DNA of 64,000 nt, from positions 434,001 through 498,000 of the forward strand of contig NZ_JAQFII010000001.1 in the NCBI RefSeq assembly GCF_029504575.1, in the 5' to 3' direction. The position numbers were made by a program, and so were the translations under genes. Shown piece by piece: positions 8,443 to 19,065 of this stretch. Within the stretch, counting starts at the first letter, position 1; the number at the start of each line of letters is the position of its first letter. The stretch comes from Streptomyces sp. SPB162. Lineage in GTDB: Bacteria > Actinomycetota > Actinomycetes > Streptomycetales > Streptomycetaceae. The notes under the pieces are model-generated. The model searched no databases and had not been told where the DNA came from. It worked only from the letters and a program-made list of their open reading frames with translations.

Positions 8443-8943
8443 ATGAACGCACCGCGGGTCATCCCGATGAGCACGGCGCACGCGCCCGACGTCCTGGCGA
8501 TCTACCAGGCCGGGATCGACGAGGGCGACGCCACGTTCGAGACCGCGGCGCCGGACTGGGCGGCCTTCGACGCGGCCCGGCTCCCCGCCCACCGGAGGGT
8601 CGCGCTCGACGGGGACGGCGGCGGTGTCCTGGGGTGGGTGGCCGTCTCACCGGTCTCCGGCCGCCACGCGTACGCCGGGGTGGTGGAGCACTCCGTGTAC
8701 GTCGACCCCCGGGCCCGCGGGCGCGGGGTCGGCGCCGCCCTGCTCGACGCGCTGGTCGCCTCCACCGAGGCGGCCGGCGTCTGGACCATCCAGTCCGGGA
8801 TCTTCCCGGAGAACACCGCCAGCCTGCGCCTGCACGACCGGGCGGGCTTCCGGGTGATCGGCACCCGCGAGCGCATCGCGCGGCACCGCGGCGTCTGGCG
8901 GGACGTGGTGCTGCTGGAGCGGCGCAGTCCCGTCGTCGGCTGA
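8443..8943 (+). CDS. GNAT N-acetyltransferase, phosphinothricin-acetyltransferase-like
   Basis: Acetyl-CoA-dependent N-acetyltransferase of 166 residues resembling the Pat/Bar and YwnH group. The acetyl-CoA loop is RARGRGVGAALL, preceded by VEHSVYVDP; the family segments GDATFETAAP near the start and HDRAGFRVIGTRERIARH near the end match the phosphinothricin acetyltransferase pattern. The frame runs open far upstream, but ATG 8443 gives the normal length and lies 39 bp after the STAND gene. The substrate could be an amino-acid-like compound such as a methionine derivative; resistance to phosphinothricin is not implied by sequence alone. Confidence 0.88.
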   Translation: MNAPRVIPMSTAHAPDVLAIYQAGIDEGDATFETAAPDWAAFDAARLPAHRRVALDGDGGGVLGWVAVSPVSGRHAYAGVVEHSVYVDPRARGRGVGAALLDALVASTEAAGVWTIQSGIFPENTASLRLHDRAGFRVIGTRERIARHRGVWRDVVLLERRSPVVG

Positions 8944-9074
8944 CTCCCGACATCCGTGGGGCCGCTGCACCGAAGGCCCAAAAGCCCCGGTTCAGGACGG
9001 CGGGGGCGGACAACGAGGGCAAGGTCACAGTCGTGGGCCTGCCCTGTCTTTAGCGGCTGCCCTAGCCTTTCCCC

Positions 9075-10973
9075 ATGACGGTCCTGCCTGATCACGGACT
9101 CCCTCTGGCCGACGAGTTCCCCGACGCTTCCCGCGAGCAGTGGCAACGCCTTGTCGAAGGCGTACTGCACAAAGCGGGCACAGCGGTCCCGGGCACCCCG
9201 GCCGAGGAAACGCTGTCCACCACGCTCCAGGACGGGATCGCCACCCGTCCGCTGTACACCGCGCAGGACAGCGCCGCGGAACCCGGATATCCCGGTTTCC
9301 CGCCGTTCACCCGCGCCGGACGGCCGGAGGGCACCGCGCGCGCCGGGTGGGACGTACGCCAGCGGCACGCACGGCCCGATCCGAAGCGCACCAACGAGGC
9401 CGTACTCGCGGACCTGGAGAACGGCGTCACCTCGCTGTGGCTCCTGGTCGGCGGCTCCGGCCTGCCCGTGTCCGCGATCCCGGCGGCCCTCGAGGGCGTC
9501 TACCTCGACCTGGCACCGGTCGTCCTGGACGCCGGCCCCGAGTTCGACGCCGCCGCCCGTGAGCTGCTGAGCCTCTACGAGACGCGCGACGTGCCGGCGC
9601 ACTCGGCGCTCGGCAACCTCGGCGCGGACCCACTGGGCCTGGCCGCCCGCACCGGGCAGCACTCCGGGTACGGGACATGGGCCGCGGCGGCCGCCGAGCT
9701 GGCCGCCCTGTGCCACCGGGAGTACCCCGGGCTGCGGGCCCTGACCGTGGACGCGCTGCCCTATCACGGAGCGGGCGCCTCGCCCGCGCAGGAACTGGGC
9801 GCCTCCCTCGCCACCGGCGTCGCCTACCTGCGCGAGCTGACCTCCGCGGGGCTGACCGTCGACGCGGCCCTCGGCCAGCTGGAGTTCCGTTACGCGGCCA
9901 CCGCCGACCAGTTCCTGACCATCGCCAAGCTGCGCGCCGCGCGGCGGCTGTGGGCCCGGGTCGCCGAGGCGAGCGGGGCGGCCCCCACCGCGGGGGCGCA
10001 GCGCCAGCACGCCGTGACCTCGCCGGTGATGATGACCCGCCGTGATCCGTGGGTGAACATGCTGCGCACCACCGTCGCCTGTGTGGCGGCCGGGGTGGGC
10101 GGCGCCGACACCGTCACCGTGCTGCCCTTCGACGACGCGCTCGGCCTGCCGGACGACTTCGCCCGGCGGATCGCCCGCAACACCTCGTCGATCCTGATGG
10201 AGGAGTCGCACCTGGCACGGGTCATCGACCCGGCGGGCGGCTCCTGGTACGTGGAACAGCTGACGGACGAACTGGCGCACGCGGCCTGGTCCTGGTTCCA
10301 GGAGATCGAACGCGCCGGCGGCCAGGCCGCGGCCCTGCGCTCCGGGCTGATCGCCGAGCGCCTGTCGGCCACCTGGGAGCAGCGGTCCGCGGACCTCGCC
10401 CACCGCCGCGAGCCGATCACGGGGGTCAGCGAGTTCCCCCACCTCGCCGAGCAGGGGGTGGAACGCGAGGCCGCTCCCGACGCGCGGCTCGACGGCGCCG
10501 GCGGCGGACTGCCCACGGTCCGGCGCGACGACGCGTTCGAGGCGCTGCGCGCCCGCTCCGACGCGCACCTCGCCGCCACCGGTTCCCGCCCGCGGGCCTT
10601 CCTGGCCGCGCTGGGCCCGGCCGCGGCGCACACCGCACGGGCGAGCTTCGCCGCCAACCTGTTCCAGGCGGGCGGCATCGAGACCGTCCAGGACCCGGTG
10701 ACGGTCGACGCGGCGACGGCCGCCGAGGCGTTCACGCGCAGCGGCGCCACCGTGGCCGTCCTGTGCTCCAGCGACAAGCTGTACGCCGAGCAGGCCGCGG
10801 ACACGGCGGCCGCCCTGGTCTCGGCCGGCGCGCTGCGGGTCTTCCTCGCGGGACGCCCCGGCGACGAGCAGCGGGAAACGTATCTTCGGGCCGGAGTCGA
10901 CGAGTTCGTCTTCGCGGGCGGCGACGCGGTCGCCGTCCTCGCCTCCGTCCTCGACCGCATGGGAGTGGCGTGA
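9075..10973 (+). CDS. mutA: Methylmalonyl-CoA mutase small subunit
   Basis: Beta (non-catalytic) subunit of the heterodimeric adenosylcobalamin-dependent methylmalonyl-CoA mutase, 632 residues, the expected length. It has the mutase barrel ([40 protein letters not shown]) and a degenerate C-terminal cobalamin-like domain, in which the DxHxxG motif of the large subunit is absent. It overlaps mutB by the ATGA arrangement at 10971-10975. No Shine-Dalgarno sequence precedes the ATG; TAGCCT lies about eight bases upstream, so leaderless translation is possible. The enzyme interconverts methylmalonyl-CoA and succinyl-CoA and feeds polyketide extender units or propionate catabolism. Confidence 0.96.
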   Translation: MTVLPDHGLPLADEFPDASREQWQRLVEGVLHKAGTAVPGTPAEETLSTTLQDGIATRPLYTAQDSAAEPGYPGFPPFTRAGRPEGTARAGWDVRQRHARPDPKRTNEAVLADLENGVTSLWLLVGGSGLPVSAIPAALEGVYLDLAPVVLDAGPEFDAAARELLSLYETRDVPAHSALGNLGADPLGLAARTGQHSGYGTWAAAAAELAALCHREYPGLRALTVDALPYHGAGASPAQELGASLATGVAYLRELTSAGLTVDAALGQLEFRYAATADQFLTIAKLRAARRLWARVAEASGAAPTAGAQRQHAVTSPVMMTRRDPWVNMLRTTVACVAAGVGGADTVTVLPFDDALGLPDDFARRIARNTSSILMEESHLARVIDPAGGSWYVEQLTDELAHAAWSWFQEIERAGGQAAALRSGLIAERLSATWEQRSADLAHRREPITGVSEFPHLAEQGVEREAAPDARLDGAGGGLPTVRRDDAFEALRARSDAHLAATGSRPRAFLAALGPAAAHTARASFAANLFQAGGIETVQDPVTVDAATAAEAFTRSGATVAVLCSSDKLYAEQAADTAAALVSAGALRVFLAGRPGDEQRETYLRAGVDEFVFAGGDAVAVLASVLDRMGVA

Positions 10974-13213
10974 TGCAGGGCAGCACGGGACAGCCGGGAC
11001 CGATTCCGGACTTCACGGAGATCGGCCTGGAGCCCGAGGGCCCGGCCGACGGCGGCGGCGTCACCGGGGAGCAGTGGCGGGCGGCCGTGCGGGAGAGCAC
11101 GGGCAAGGACGACGAGGACCTGCTCTGGCAGACCCCCGAGGGCATCGCCGTCAAGCCGCTGTACACCTCCGACGACCTGGCCGGTCTCGACTTCCTGGAG
11201 ACGTATCCGGGGATCGCGCCGTACCTGCGCGGGCCGTACCCGACGATGTACGTCAACCAGCCGTGGACCATCCGGCAGTACGCCGGCTTCTCCACCGCCG
11301 AGGAGTCCAACGCCTTCTACCGGCGCAACCTCGCGGCCGGTCAGAAGGGGCTGTCGATCGCGTTCGACCTGCCCACCCACCGCGGCTACGACAGCGACCA
11401 TCCGCGGGTCACGGGCGACGTCGGCATGGCGGGCGTGGCCATCGACTCCATCTACGACATGCGGCAGCTGTTCGACGGCATCCCGCTGGACCGCATGAGC
11501 GTGTCGATGACGATGAACGGCGCGGTGCTGCCGGTCCTCGCCCTCTACATCGTCGCGGCCGAGGAACAGGGTGTGCCCCCCGAGAAGCTCGCGGGGACCA
11601 TCCAGAACGACATCCTCAAGGAGTTCATGGTCCGCAACACCTACATCTACCCGCCGCAGCCGTCGATGCGGGTGATCTCCGACATCTTCGCGTACACCTC
11701 GCAGAAGATGCCGCGCTACAACTCCATCTCCATCTCCGGCTACCACATCCAGGAGGCCGGGGCCACGGCCGACCTGGAGCTGGCCTACACGCTGGCCGAC
11801 GGCGTCGAGTACCTGCGCGCGGGGCTGGAGGTCGGTCTGGACGTGGACGCGTTCGCGCCCCGGCTGTCGTTCTTCTGGGCCATCGGCATGAACTACTTCA
11901 TGGAGATCGCGAAGTTGCGGGCGGCCCGGCTGCTGTGGGCCAAGCTCGTCAAACAGTTCGACCCCAAGAACCCCAAGTCGCTGTCACTGCGCACCCATTC
12001 GCAGACGTCGGGCTGGTCGCTGACCGCGCAGGACGTGTTCAACAACGTGCCGCGCACCTGCGTCGAGGCGATGGCCGCCACCCAGGGCCACACCCAGTCG
12101 CTGCACACCAACGCGCTGGACGAGGCGCTGGCGCTGCCCACCGACTTCTCCGCCCGCATCGCCCGCAACACCCAGCTGTTCCTGCAGCAGGAGTCGGGCA
12201 CCTGCCGGGTGATCGACCCGTGGGGCGGCAGTGCGTACGTCGAGAAGCTCACCCATGACCTCGCCCGGCGCGCCTGGCAGCACATCGAGGAGGTCGAGGC
12301 CGCGGGCGGCATGGCGAAGGCCATCGACGCGGGCATCCCGAAGCTGCGCGTCGAGGAGGCCGCGGCCCGCACCCAGGCCCGCATCGACTCCGGGCGGCAG
12401 GCGCTGATCGGCGTCAACAAGTACCGCGTGGGCACGGACGAGAAGATCGACGTCCTCAAGGTCGACAACTCCTCGGTGCGCGCCCAGCAGATCGAGAAGC
12501 TGCGGCGGCTGCGCGCGGAGCGCGACGAGAGCGCCTGCCAGGACGCGCTGCGTGCGCTGACCGCGGCCGCCCGGGACGGGAACCGACCCGGCGGCGGCCT
12601 GGAGGGCAACCTGCTCGCGCTCGCGGTGAACGCCGCGCGCGCCAAGGCGACCGTCGGTGAGATCTCCAACGCCCTGGAGGAGGTGTACGGACGGCACGTC
12701 GGCCAGATCCGTACCATCACCGGTGTGTACCGAGACGAGGCAGGAACGTCACCCGGCGTGGAGCGCACCCGCAAGCTGGCGGACGCGTTCGCCGACGCGG
12801 AGGGCCGGCGCCCGCGCATCCTGGTCGCCAAGATGGGCCAGGACGGCCACGACCGCGGCCAGAAGGTGATCGTCACCGCCTTCGCCGACCTCGGATTCGA
12901 CGTCGACGTCGGCGCGCTGTTCCAGACGCCGGCCGAGGTGGCCCGGCAGGCGGTCGAGGCCGACGTGCACATCGTCGGTGTCTCCTCGCTCGCGGCCGGC
13001 CACCTGACGCTGGTGCCGGCGCTGCGCGAGGAACTCGCCGAGGCGGGCCGGGAGGACATCACGATCGTCGTCGGCGGCGTCATCCCGCCACAGGACGTCG
13101 AGACCCTGCACGAGGCGGGCGCCGCCGCGGTGTTCCCGCCCGGCACGGTGATCCCGGACGCCGCGTACGACGTGCTGAAGAACCTGGCCGCCGCTCTCGG
13201 CCACGAGTTGTGA
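10973..13213 (+). CDS. mutB: Methylmalonyl-CoA mutase large (catalytic) subunit
   Basis: Catalytic alpha subunit, 746 residues. The substrate-binding barrel includes [37 protein letters not shown] and the central stretch [15 protein letters not shown]. The C-terminal cobalamin domain has the base-off ligand motif [12 protein letters not shown] around residue 620, followed by [14 protein letters not shown] and GGVIPPQD. The start is the ATG overlapping the mutA stop; the frame is open further upstream only as a shadow of mutA. Translation is therefore coupled in mutA-mutB-meaB, a standard actinobacterial order. Confidence 0.97.
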   Translation: MQGSTGQPGPIPDFTEIGLEPEGPADGGGVTGEQWRAAVRESTGKDDEDLLWQTPEGIAVKPLYTSDDLAGLDFLETYPGIAPYLRGPYPTMYVNQPWTIRQYAGFSTAEESNAFYRRNLAAGQKGLSIAFDLPTHRGYDSDHPRVTGDVGMAGVAIDSIYDMRQLFDGIPLDRMSVSMTMNGAVLPVLALYIVAAEEQGVPPEKLAGTIQNDILKEFMVRNTYIYPPQPSMRVISDIFAYTSQKMPRYNSISISGYHIQEAGATADLELAYTLADGVEYLRAGLEVGLDVDAFAPRLSFFWAIGMNYFMEIAKLRAARLLWAKLVKQFDPKNPKSLSLRTHSQTSGWSLTAQDVFNNVPRTCVEAMAATQGHTQSLHTNALDEALALPTDFSARIARNTQLFLQQESGTCRVIDPWGGSAYVEKLTHDLARRAWQHIEEVEAAGGMAKAIDAGIPKLRVEEAAARTQARIDSGRQALIGVNKYRVGTDEKIDVLKVDNSSVRAQQIEKLRRLRAERDESACQDALRALTAAARDGNRPGGGLEGNLLALAVNAARAKATVGEISNALEEVYGRHVGQIRTITGVYRDEAGTSPGVERTRKLADAFADAEGRRPRILVAKMGQDGHDRGQKVIVTAFADLGFDVDVGALFQTPAEVARQAVEADVHIVGVSSLAAGHLTLVPALREELAEAGREDITIVVGGVIPPQDVETLHEAGAAAVFPPGTVIPDAAYDVLKNLAAALGHEL

Positions 13214-13217
13214 GCCG

Positions 13218-14213
13218 ATGGCACCCACGATCGACATCGACGGTTACATCAAGGGCGTCCTCGACGGGTCGCGGCCGCACATCGCCCGTGCGATCACCCT
13301 CGTCGAGTCCACCCGCCCCGCCCACCGCGAGCTGGCCCAGCGGCTGCTGACCGAGTTGCTCCCGCACTCGGGAACGGCCCGCCGGGTCGGCATCAGCGGG
13401 GTTCCCGGCGTGGGCAAGTCCACGTTCATCGACGCGCTCGGCACCCTGCTCACCGGCCTCGGCCACCGGGTCGCGGTACTGGCCGTCGACCCGTCCTCGA
13501 CCAGGACCGGCGGCTCCATCCTGGGCGACAAGACCCGGATGGAGCGCCTGGCGGTGGATCCGGCGGCCTTCGTGCGGCCCTCCCCCACCTCCGGCACGCT
13601 GGGCGGCGTGACCCGGGCCACCCGCGAGTCGATCATCGTCATGGAGGCGGCGGGCTACGACGTGGTGCTGGTCGAGACCGTGGGTGTCGGCCAGTCCGAG
13701 ACGGCCGTGGCCAACATGGTCGACTCCTTCCTGCTGCTCACCCTGGCCCGCACCGGCGACCAGCTGCAGGGCATCAAGAAGGGCGTCCTGGAACTCGCCG
13801 ACCTGGTCGCCGTCAACAAGGCCGACGGTCCGCACGAGCGCGAGGCCGCCTCCGCCGCCCGGGAACTGGCCGGCGCGCTGCGGCTGCTGCAACCGCTGGA
13901 CGCCGGCTGGACGCCGCCCGTGCTCACCTGCAGCGCCCGCGAGAACAGCGGACTCGACGCCGTCTGGGAGCGCCTGGAGCAGCACCGGAAGGTGCTGCTG
14001 ACCGATGGCCGGCTTGAGGCGAAGCGGCGCGACCAGCAGATCGAGTGGACCTGGTCCATGGTCCGCGACCAGCTCCTCGCCCGGGTGCGCGAGCACCCGG
14101 ACGTACGCGGTCTGGCGCCCGCCGTGGAACGGCAGGTCCGCGAGGGCACGCTGACCGCGACGCTGGCCGCCGAGCGCCTGCTCGCCGCCTTCCAGCCGCC
14201 GGACGGCGGCTGA
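13218..14213 (+). CDS. meaB: MeaB, methylmalonyl-CoA mutase chaperone GTPase
   Basis: G3E-family GTPase of 331 residues that gates loading of adenosylcobalamin into the mutase and protects it from inactivation. Motifs are the P-loop [15 protein letters not shown] near residue 61, [27 protein letters not shown] (switch II/Walker B) and NKAD for guanine recognition. It starts four bases after the mutB stop, so it belongs to the same operon. The length and all motifs are intact. It could also be called ArgK in older annotations. Confidence 0.96.
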   Translation: MAPTIDIDGYIKGVLDGSRPHIARAITLVESTRPAHRELAQRLLTELLPHSGTARRVGISGVPGVGKSTFIDALGTLLTGLGHRVAVLAVDPSSTRTGGSILGDKTRMERLAVDPAAFVRPSPTSGTLGGVTRATRESIIVMEAAGYDVVLVETVGVGQSETAVANMVDSFLLLTLARTGDQLQGIKKGVLELADLVAVNKADGPHEREAASAARELAGALRLLQPLDAGWTPPVLTCSARENSGLDAVWERLEQHRKVLLTDGRLEAKRRDQQIEWTWSMVRDQLLARVREHPDVRGLAPAVERQVREGTLTATLAAERLLAAFQPPDGG

Positions 14214-14229
14214 CCCGCCGCGGCGGGCG

Positions 14230-15234
14230 TCAGGCGCAGCCGGCGGTGCGGGACAGCTCGTCCTCGTACAGCAGCGGGGTGTTGTTCCTGGCCAGCCACT
14301 GCCGGTACGTGGCGGCCCCGGCGGCCGCCTCCCGGTAGGCCGCCGCCAGGTCGGCGTAGAGCGCGTCGACCCCGTCGGTTCCCACCCCTCCGGGGGCGCC
14401 TTCGGGCAGCGCTCGGGAGGCCACGAAGAGTTCGACCGCTATCGGGTCGCCGCGCAGCGGCCGGATGGCCATGCCGTGCCGGGGCTGCGAGGTCGGCTGG
14501 CACGGCGCTACCGCCTCGCCGGCGGCGACCATGTCGGCGGCGGTGAGGTAGTCCCCGTACGCGACCCTCGGCGTGAAACCCGAGGCGCGCAGGGCCCGCT
14601 GGACACCGTCCCACTCACCGTCGACACTCGGGTCGACCATCCAGCGGTCGCCGGCGACGTCCGACAGCGACACCACGCTCTTGCGCGCGGCCGGATGGTG
14701 CGCGTGCAGGGCGATGAACTGCGGTTCCCGCGCGACCAGGACCCGCCGTTCGAGGCCGTCCGGGATCCGCAGCGGCGCGCCCTCGACCTCATGGACGAAC
14801 GCGACGTCGAGCTGGTTCAGCGCGACCATCTGCAGCAGCGCGTTGGCCGACACGTCCACCCGGATCGTGGTCTCCGCCTCGGGCAGCCGGGCGTGCACCC
14901 TGCTGACCCAGCCGGCCATGGCGCGGCTCGCCGTGCCGCCGATCCGCAGGTGCGGCCCCGCGGCCCTGACCACCGCCGCCTGGGTCTCGGCCACCAGCGT
15001 GTTCATCTCGGCGACGAGGGGCCGCGCCCGGCACAGGACCGTCCGCCCCAGCGGCGTCGGGCGGCTGCCCGTGCGCTCCCGGGAGAACAGCTGGCCGCCG
15101 AGCGCGCTCTCGATCCGTCGGAGCTGTGTCGTCAAGGACGGCTGGGTCATCCCCAGCTGCCGCGCCGCCTTGCGGACACTGCCCGTATCGGCGATGGCGC
15201 ACAGCGCGCGAAGGTGCCTCACCTCGAGCTCCAT
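14230..15234 (-). CDS. LysR-family transcriptional regulator (snapalysin activator type)
   Basis: LysR-type regulator of about 334 residues. The N-terminal winged helix-turn-helix reads [20 protein letters not shown] (in part) with [16 protein letters not shown] as recognition region; the ligand-binding half follows ([27 protein letters not shown]). The ATG at 15234 is preferred over 15261 because relatives begin MELEVRHL. It diverges from the snapalysin gene with about 260 bp between them. In several Streptomyces an SnpR-like LysR protein activates its divergent snapalysin gene, so that role is inferred from context. Confidence 0.9.
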   Translation of the reverse strand: MELEVRHLRALCAIADTGSVRKAARQLGMTQPSLTTQLRRIESALGGQLFSRERTGSRPTPLGRTVLCRARPLVAEMNTLVAETQAAVVRAAGPHLRIGGTASRAMAGWVSRVHARLPEAETTIRVDVSANALLQMVALNQLDVAFVHEVEGAPLRIPDGLERRVLVAREPQFIALHAHHPAARKSVVSLSDVAGDRWMVDPSVDGEWDGVQRALRASGFTPRVAYGDYLTAADMVAAGEAVAPCQPTSQPRHGMAIRPLRGDPIAVELFVASRALPEGAPGGVGTDGVDALYADLAAAYREAAAGAATYRQWLARNNTPLLYEDELSRTAGCA

Positions 15235-15493
15235 GAGCGGAGGATATGGCGGCGTCCGCACGTCGCACCAGGGTCCCGAATCGCAGCAATACCCGTCTTT
15301 CGCGTACGAGTTGGCCTCCCCGTTTCGGGTGATGTCGCCGGCCTATCGGCCCCTGACATCATCCGCGGCGGCGTGCGCCTCCCGCACACTCACCGGCATC
15401 AGCAGTTCATCCCCCAGCCCCGGTCGCCGTTCCCCCCAATTCAGCTCCACCCGACGGCGATCGACGGCTTCTCGGAGGAGAAGGAGACCCCCC

Positions 15494-16150
15494 ATGCGAT
15501 ACCCCAAGGTGCTGCTTTCGGCAGCGCTGGGCATCGGCCTCGCTGTGAGCCTGGGCACCGTGCCCGCCATCGCCGCCGCCCCCCAGTCGGACCGGACCGC
15601 GGACGCCTCGGCGTCCTACGCCGCCTACGCCGGATCGAACGAGAACGCCGCTGCCAACAAGGCGTTCTTCGAGGCGGTCCAGCGGTCCGTCGCCGCCAAG
15701 CGGGCGGCCAACCCCGCGCTGCAGACCGTCACACTGATCTACAGCACCGGCAGCGCGCCCTCGTTCAGGTCCCAGATATCGCGCAGCGCGCAGATCTGGA
15801 ACGCCGCGGAGAAGAACGTGAAGCTCCAGGAAGGCAGCAACGCGGACTTCGCGTACTACGAGGGCAACTCCAGCCAGGGTTCGTACGCCAGTACCGACGG
15901 ACACGGCAACGGCTACATCTTCCTGGACTACCGGCAGAACCAGCAGTACGACTCGGTCCGTGTCGTCGCGCATGAGACCGGGCACGTGCTCGGCCTTCCG
16001 GACCACTACTCGGGCCCGTGCAGCGAGCTGATGTCGGGCGGCGGCCCGGGCACCTCCTGCCGCAACGAGGTCCCGAACGCCACGGAGCGCGCCCGCGTGG
16101 ACCGGCTGTGGGTCAATGGCCTGGCCGCCGGGATAGCGGCACGCGGCTGA
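15494..16150 (+). CDS. snpA: Snapalysin-family secreted zinc metalloprotease
   Basis: Small extracellular neutral protease (peptidase family M7), 218 residues. A signal peptide runs from [20 protein letters not shown] to about AIAAA. The catalytic motif is [19 protein letters not shown]: two His and an Asp in HExxHxxGxxD bind zinc, the Asp being characteristic of snapalysin. [14 protein letters not shown] contains the Met-turn and a probable disulfide pair. The preceding GGAGAAGGAGA is a strong ribosome site. It is divergent from a LysR regulator and ends at a strong hairpin at 16171-16204. Confidence 0.95.
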   Translation: MRYPKVLLSAALGIGLAVSLGTVPAIAAAPQSDRTADASASYAAYAGSNENAAANKAFFEAVQRSVAAKRAANPALQTVTLIYSTGSAPSFRSQISRSAQIWNAAEKNVKLQEGSNADFAYYEGNSSQGSYASTDGHGNGYIFLDYRQNQQYDSVRVVAHETGHVLGLPDHYSGPCSELMSGGGPGTSCRNEVPNATERARVDRLWVNGLAAGIAARG

Positions 16151-16170
16151 TCCACCTCGCCCGACGGCCC

Positions 16171-16204
16171 CGAGGTCCCCGCGCCGCACAGCGCGGGGAC
16201 CTCG
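16171..16204. terminator. Bidirectional transcription terminator hairpin
   Basis: A perfect 14-bp stem, CGAGGTCCCCGCGC at 16171-16184 pairing with 16191-16204, closes a six-base loop. It lies between the convergent snapalysin and DUF6629 genes. There is no T-tract, as is usual for Streptomyces terminators, so it can serve both strands. Confidence 0.75.
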
Positions 16205-16223
16205 CGGCGTTCCGCGCCATGGT

Positions 16224-16841
16224 TCACGGACCGGCCGGCCGGCGGCGCACCCAGGTGAGGACGACGACGGAGGCGGCCGCGGCGAACGCGCACCAGGTGG
16301 AGATGAACTCCAGCTGCCAGGCCGCCGCGCAGATCACCGCCCCGGCCGCGACGAGTCCGCCGAGCAGCCACAGCCACCGGTCGCCGCTCAGCAGCAGGGA
16401 GCCGATGGTGGCGAGGAGGTAGCCCGCGATGATCAGCGACGGTCGCGGCAGGTGGACGCCGTAGCCGACGGTGTGGCCGCGGACCTCTGCGGTCACGGTC
16501 CCGGTGGCGAGGAAGTACGCGAGCGCCATGGCGGTGACCAGCCCCACTGCGGCGGGAAGCGCCAGTAACCGCCGTGCGCTCCCGGGCGCGGCGAGCAGGA
16601 CCCCGAACGGCACCAGCACCGGCAGCACCGGCAGGGCGATGACGGCCCAGGCCGTGGTGTCCGGCCCCGCGCCGCCGTCGGTGCGCCAGACGGACGCCTC
16701 GATGATCTGGTGGGCGCCGAGGAGCAGTGGCAGCGCCGCGAGCGGCAGATCGCGGGGCTGCCGCACCCGCGCCACGCAGGCCACGCCGATCGCGGCGATC
16801 CCGGCACCCGCCACGAGGTCGGCGGTCGCGCTCCAGCACAT
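16224..16841 (-). CDS. DUF6629-like integral membrane protein
   Basis: Membrane protein of 205 residues with about six or seven hydrophobic segments. It begins MCWSATADLVAGAGIAAIGV and contains HQIIEASVW in the second helix region, a combination seen in the DUF6629 family. Later helices include SLIIAGYLLATIGSLLLSG and the Trp-rich segment WLWLLGGLVAAGAVICAAAW; a basic tail (RRRPAGP) ends the protein. The function of the family is unknown. It is convergent with the snapalysin gene and lies downstream of, but separated by about 100 bp from, the TPR/M50 peptide locus start of the same strand order. Confidence 0.8.
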   Translation of the reverse strand: MCWSATADLVAGAGIAAIGVACVARVRQPRDLPLAALPLLLGAHQIIEASVWRTDGGAGPDTTAWAVIALPVLPVLVPFGVLLAAPGSARRLLALPAAVGLVTAMALAYFLATGTVTAEVRGHTVGYGVHLPRPSLIIAGYLLATIGSLLLSGDRWLWLLGGLVAAGAVICAAAWQLEFISTWCAFAAAASVVVLTWVRRRPAGP

Positions 16842-16941
16842 GACGTCATCCCGGGTTCGGCGGAGGAAGGGGCAAGTACACCGTTCGCCACCGTACGTCC
16901 CGGGAGGCGGCAGACGGCTCAGGCGCCCCGCCCCTCCCCCG

Positions 16942-19065
16942 TCAGCCCGCCACCGCGACCGCGAGGGCGGTCTGGCACTCGGCGAGTTGGCCCTCGATGG
17001 CGTCGCGGTCGGCGCCGGTCAGGTCCAGGGCCCGCCGGTAGTCCGCGATGGCGGACCGCCAACTGCCCGCCGCCTGGTGCGCGAAACCGCGGTTGTACAG
17101 CAGGTCGGCGTCGTCCCCGGTCACCGACAGGGCGCGCGTCAGGTCCTCGACGGCCGCGGCGTGGTCACCGGCCTCGTAGTGCAGGACGGCGCGGTTGGCG
17201 AGCGCCGCCGAGCGCAGCGGGTCGGCGGCCAGCGCCGCGTCGAAGGCGCGCAGGGCCGCGTCCGCGTCCTCCTGCTCCATGGCGAGCAGTCCCCGCGCGC
17301 ACAGCAGGTCCGGTTCGCCCGGGTGCAGTTCCAGGCCCTGCGCGAGGTGCGCGGCGGCGTGGTCCGTGTCACCCGCGTCGATGAGCAGGGAGACGAGGTT
17401 GACCCGTGCGGCGAGGTAGTCGGGTTCGAGCTCCAGCACGTACCGCAGATCGCTCAGCGCGCCGTCGGTGTCCCCGGCGGCCGCGCGGGCGTCGGCCCGG
17501 TTGTAGTACAGCTCGTGGATGGGCGGGGTGAGGGTGGCGGCCGTGTCGTAGTCGGCGAGCGCCGCCTCCAGGTCACCCCGCCGGTACTGCAGCGCGGCAC
17601 GGTCGCAGTAGTACTCGGGGTAGTACGGGTCGAGCGCGAGGACGCCGTCGAAATCCTCCAGCGCCTCGTCCAGCCGGCCGAGGGCCACGTTCACCTGGGC
17701 CCGGTTGTGCAGCAGCACCGAGCGGTGCAGCGACTGCGCGCCCGGCTCCAGTTCACGGTCCAGCCGGGCGAGTCCCTCGGTGACCAGCCGCAGGGCGGTC
17801 TCCGGGTGGCCCCGGCGCAGTTCGACCAGGGCCAGTCCGTTCTCGTGGAAGACGGTGTGGAAGGCGCGGTCGGCGGGGTCGGGAAGCTGCTTGGCGATGG
17901 CGATGGAGTTGTTGACGTACTGCTTCGCCAGATCCGAGTCCTGCCGTTCGACGGGGTGGATCCGCGTGTACAGCATGGCCAGGGCGTAGCTGGAGACCAT
18001 GTGCACCACCGGGTCGGCATACCGGCCGCGCAGCTCGCGGTAGATCGCCTCGGCCTCCTCGGTGCGTCCCAGTGCTCCCAGCGCCTGGGCCGTCTTGCCG
18101 CCGGCCACGCAGTACAGCCGCTCCTGCGCCACCGGGTCGAAGCTCTCGCGTCCTTGGGTGGCGAGTTCGATGGCCGCGTCGTAGTAGCCCATCCGCAGGC
18201 AGTAGTCGGCGGCGGTCAGCAGGTCGCGGCACTCCTCGTCGGTCCGGGCGCCCGCGTGCGCGCGGTGGTAGGCGATGGCGCCGAGCCGCAGGCTCCAGTC
18301 GTCCTCCTCCTCCAGTTCGACGGCGCGGACACGGTGCAGTCCTGAGCGCAGCCGGGGGTCGGCGTTCCGGTAGGCGGCCGCCTCCGCCGGGTCGTCGCCG
18401 GTGCCGTCGGAGGTGATGTACGCCTGGAGGAGTTCGTTCGGGACGCGGGTGTCGGGCGCGGTGGGCGCGGCCGGCAGTTCGGTGCGCAGCGTGTGGCGGC
18501 CCAGTGCTTCCGCCAGGGTCTCGGGGAGGTCCGGGTCGGCACCGGTGCCGATGGCGAGCGTGAGGACCTCGGTCCTGGCGCGGCGCAGCAGAACCGCGAT
18601 CAGCTCCTGATCGGTGGGGTCGGCGGCGTGCAGGTTGTCGAACAGGACCAGTTGCGGCCGGCCCGCGCCCGTGCCGGCGTCCTCGGCCCAGGCGTTGAGG
18701 AACTCGGTGAGTCCATGGGCGATCCTGCGGGTGCGCAGGGGCGAGTAGTACCGGGTCCGTTCGGTCGGCGACGCCAGGGACGTCAGCGTCTGCGGCGGCG
18801 CGTCGACGGTGTCCTTGAGTTCGGGCGCCACCGACAGGATCTCGATCGCGTGCCGGGCGACGAGCGCGGGTCTGCTCCGCAGCACGTCGGGCACGATGGC
18901 GCGCAGCAGGCTGCCCGCCGCGGTGTACGGTCCGCGCAGCCGTCGGTGGCAGTCGACGGTGGTCAGGTGCCCGGGGGCGGCGAGTTCTCCGGCGGTCGCG
19001 GCCCGCACCGTGCGGTCGGGTCCGCTGAGCCAGTGGTGGCGGGGCGCCTGGCGGTTGCTGGTCAT
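16942..19065 (-). CDS. Tetratricopeptide-repeat protein with a degenerate ATPase-like N-terminus
   Basis: Cytoplasmic protein of 707 residues. Residues 1-240 look like a degraded STAND/AAA domain: a Walker-B-like LVLFDNLHAADPTDQELI and a sensor-like TLAIGTGAD are present, but no GxxGxGKT P-loop is seen where it is expected (DCHRRLRGPYTAAGSLL). From about residue 260 to the end are many TPR units, for example PEYYCDRAALQYRRGDLEAA and ADLLYNRGFAHQAAGSWRSA. The ATG overlaps the stop of the M50 protease gene (ATGA at 19062-19065), so the two are coupled. TPR arrays bind peptides, so with the adjacent tiny peptide gene it could be a peptide receptor or a scaffold for maturation; this is inferred. 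Confidence 0.85.
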   Translation of the reverse strand: MTSNRQAPRHHWLSGPDRTVRAATAGELAAPGHLTTVDCHRRLRGPYTAAGSLLRAIVPDVLRSRPALVARHAIEILSVAPELKDTVDAPPQTLTSLASPTERTRYYSPLRTRRIAHGLTEFLNAWAEDAGTGAGRPQLVLFDNLHAADPTDQELIAVLLRRARTEVLTLAIGTGADPDLPETLAEALGRHTLRTELPAAPTAPDTRVPNELLQAYITSDGTGDDPAEAAAYRNADPRLRSGLHRVRAVELEEEDDWSLRLGAIAYHRAHAGARTDEECRDLLTAADYCLRMGYYDAAIELATQGRESFDPVAQERLYCVAGGKTAQALGALGRTEEAEAIYRELRGRYADPVVHMVSSYALAMLYTRIHPVERQDSDLAKQYVNNSIAIAKQLPDPADRAFHTVFHENGLALVELRRGHPETALRLVTEGLARLDRELEPGAQSLHRSVLLHNRAQVNVALGRLDEALEDFDGVLALDPYYPEYYCDRAALQYRRGDLEAALADYDTAATLTPPIHELYYNRADARAAAGDTDGALSDLRYVLELEPDYLAARVNLVSLLIDAGDTDHAAAHLAQGLELHPGEPDLLCARGLLAMEQEDADAALRAFDAALAADPLRSAALANRAVLHYEAGDHAAAVEDLTRALSVTGDDADLLYNRGFAHQAAGSWRSAIADYRRALDLTGADRDAIEGQLAECQTALAVAVAG

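Noticed and set aside
8443..8943. Naming the GNAT enzyme as a phosphinothricin resistance gene
   Set aside because: The fold group matches, but close homologues acetylate other amino acids, and there is no phosphinothricin cluster here.
8502..10631. 709-codon minus-strand frame opposite the GNAT and mutA genes
   Set aside because: Composition of a shadow frame; mutA on the other strand is unmistakable.
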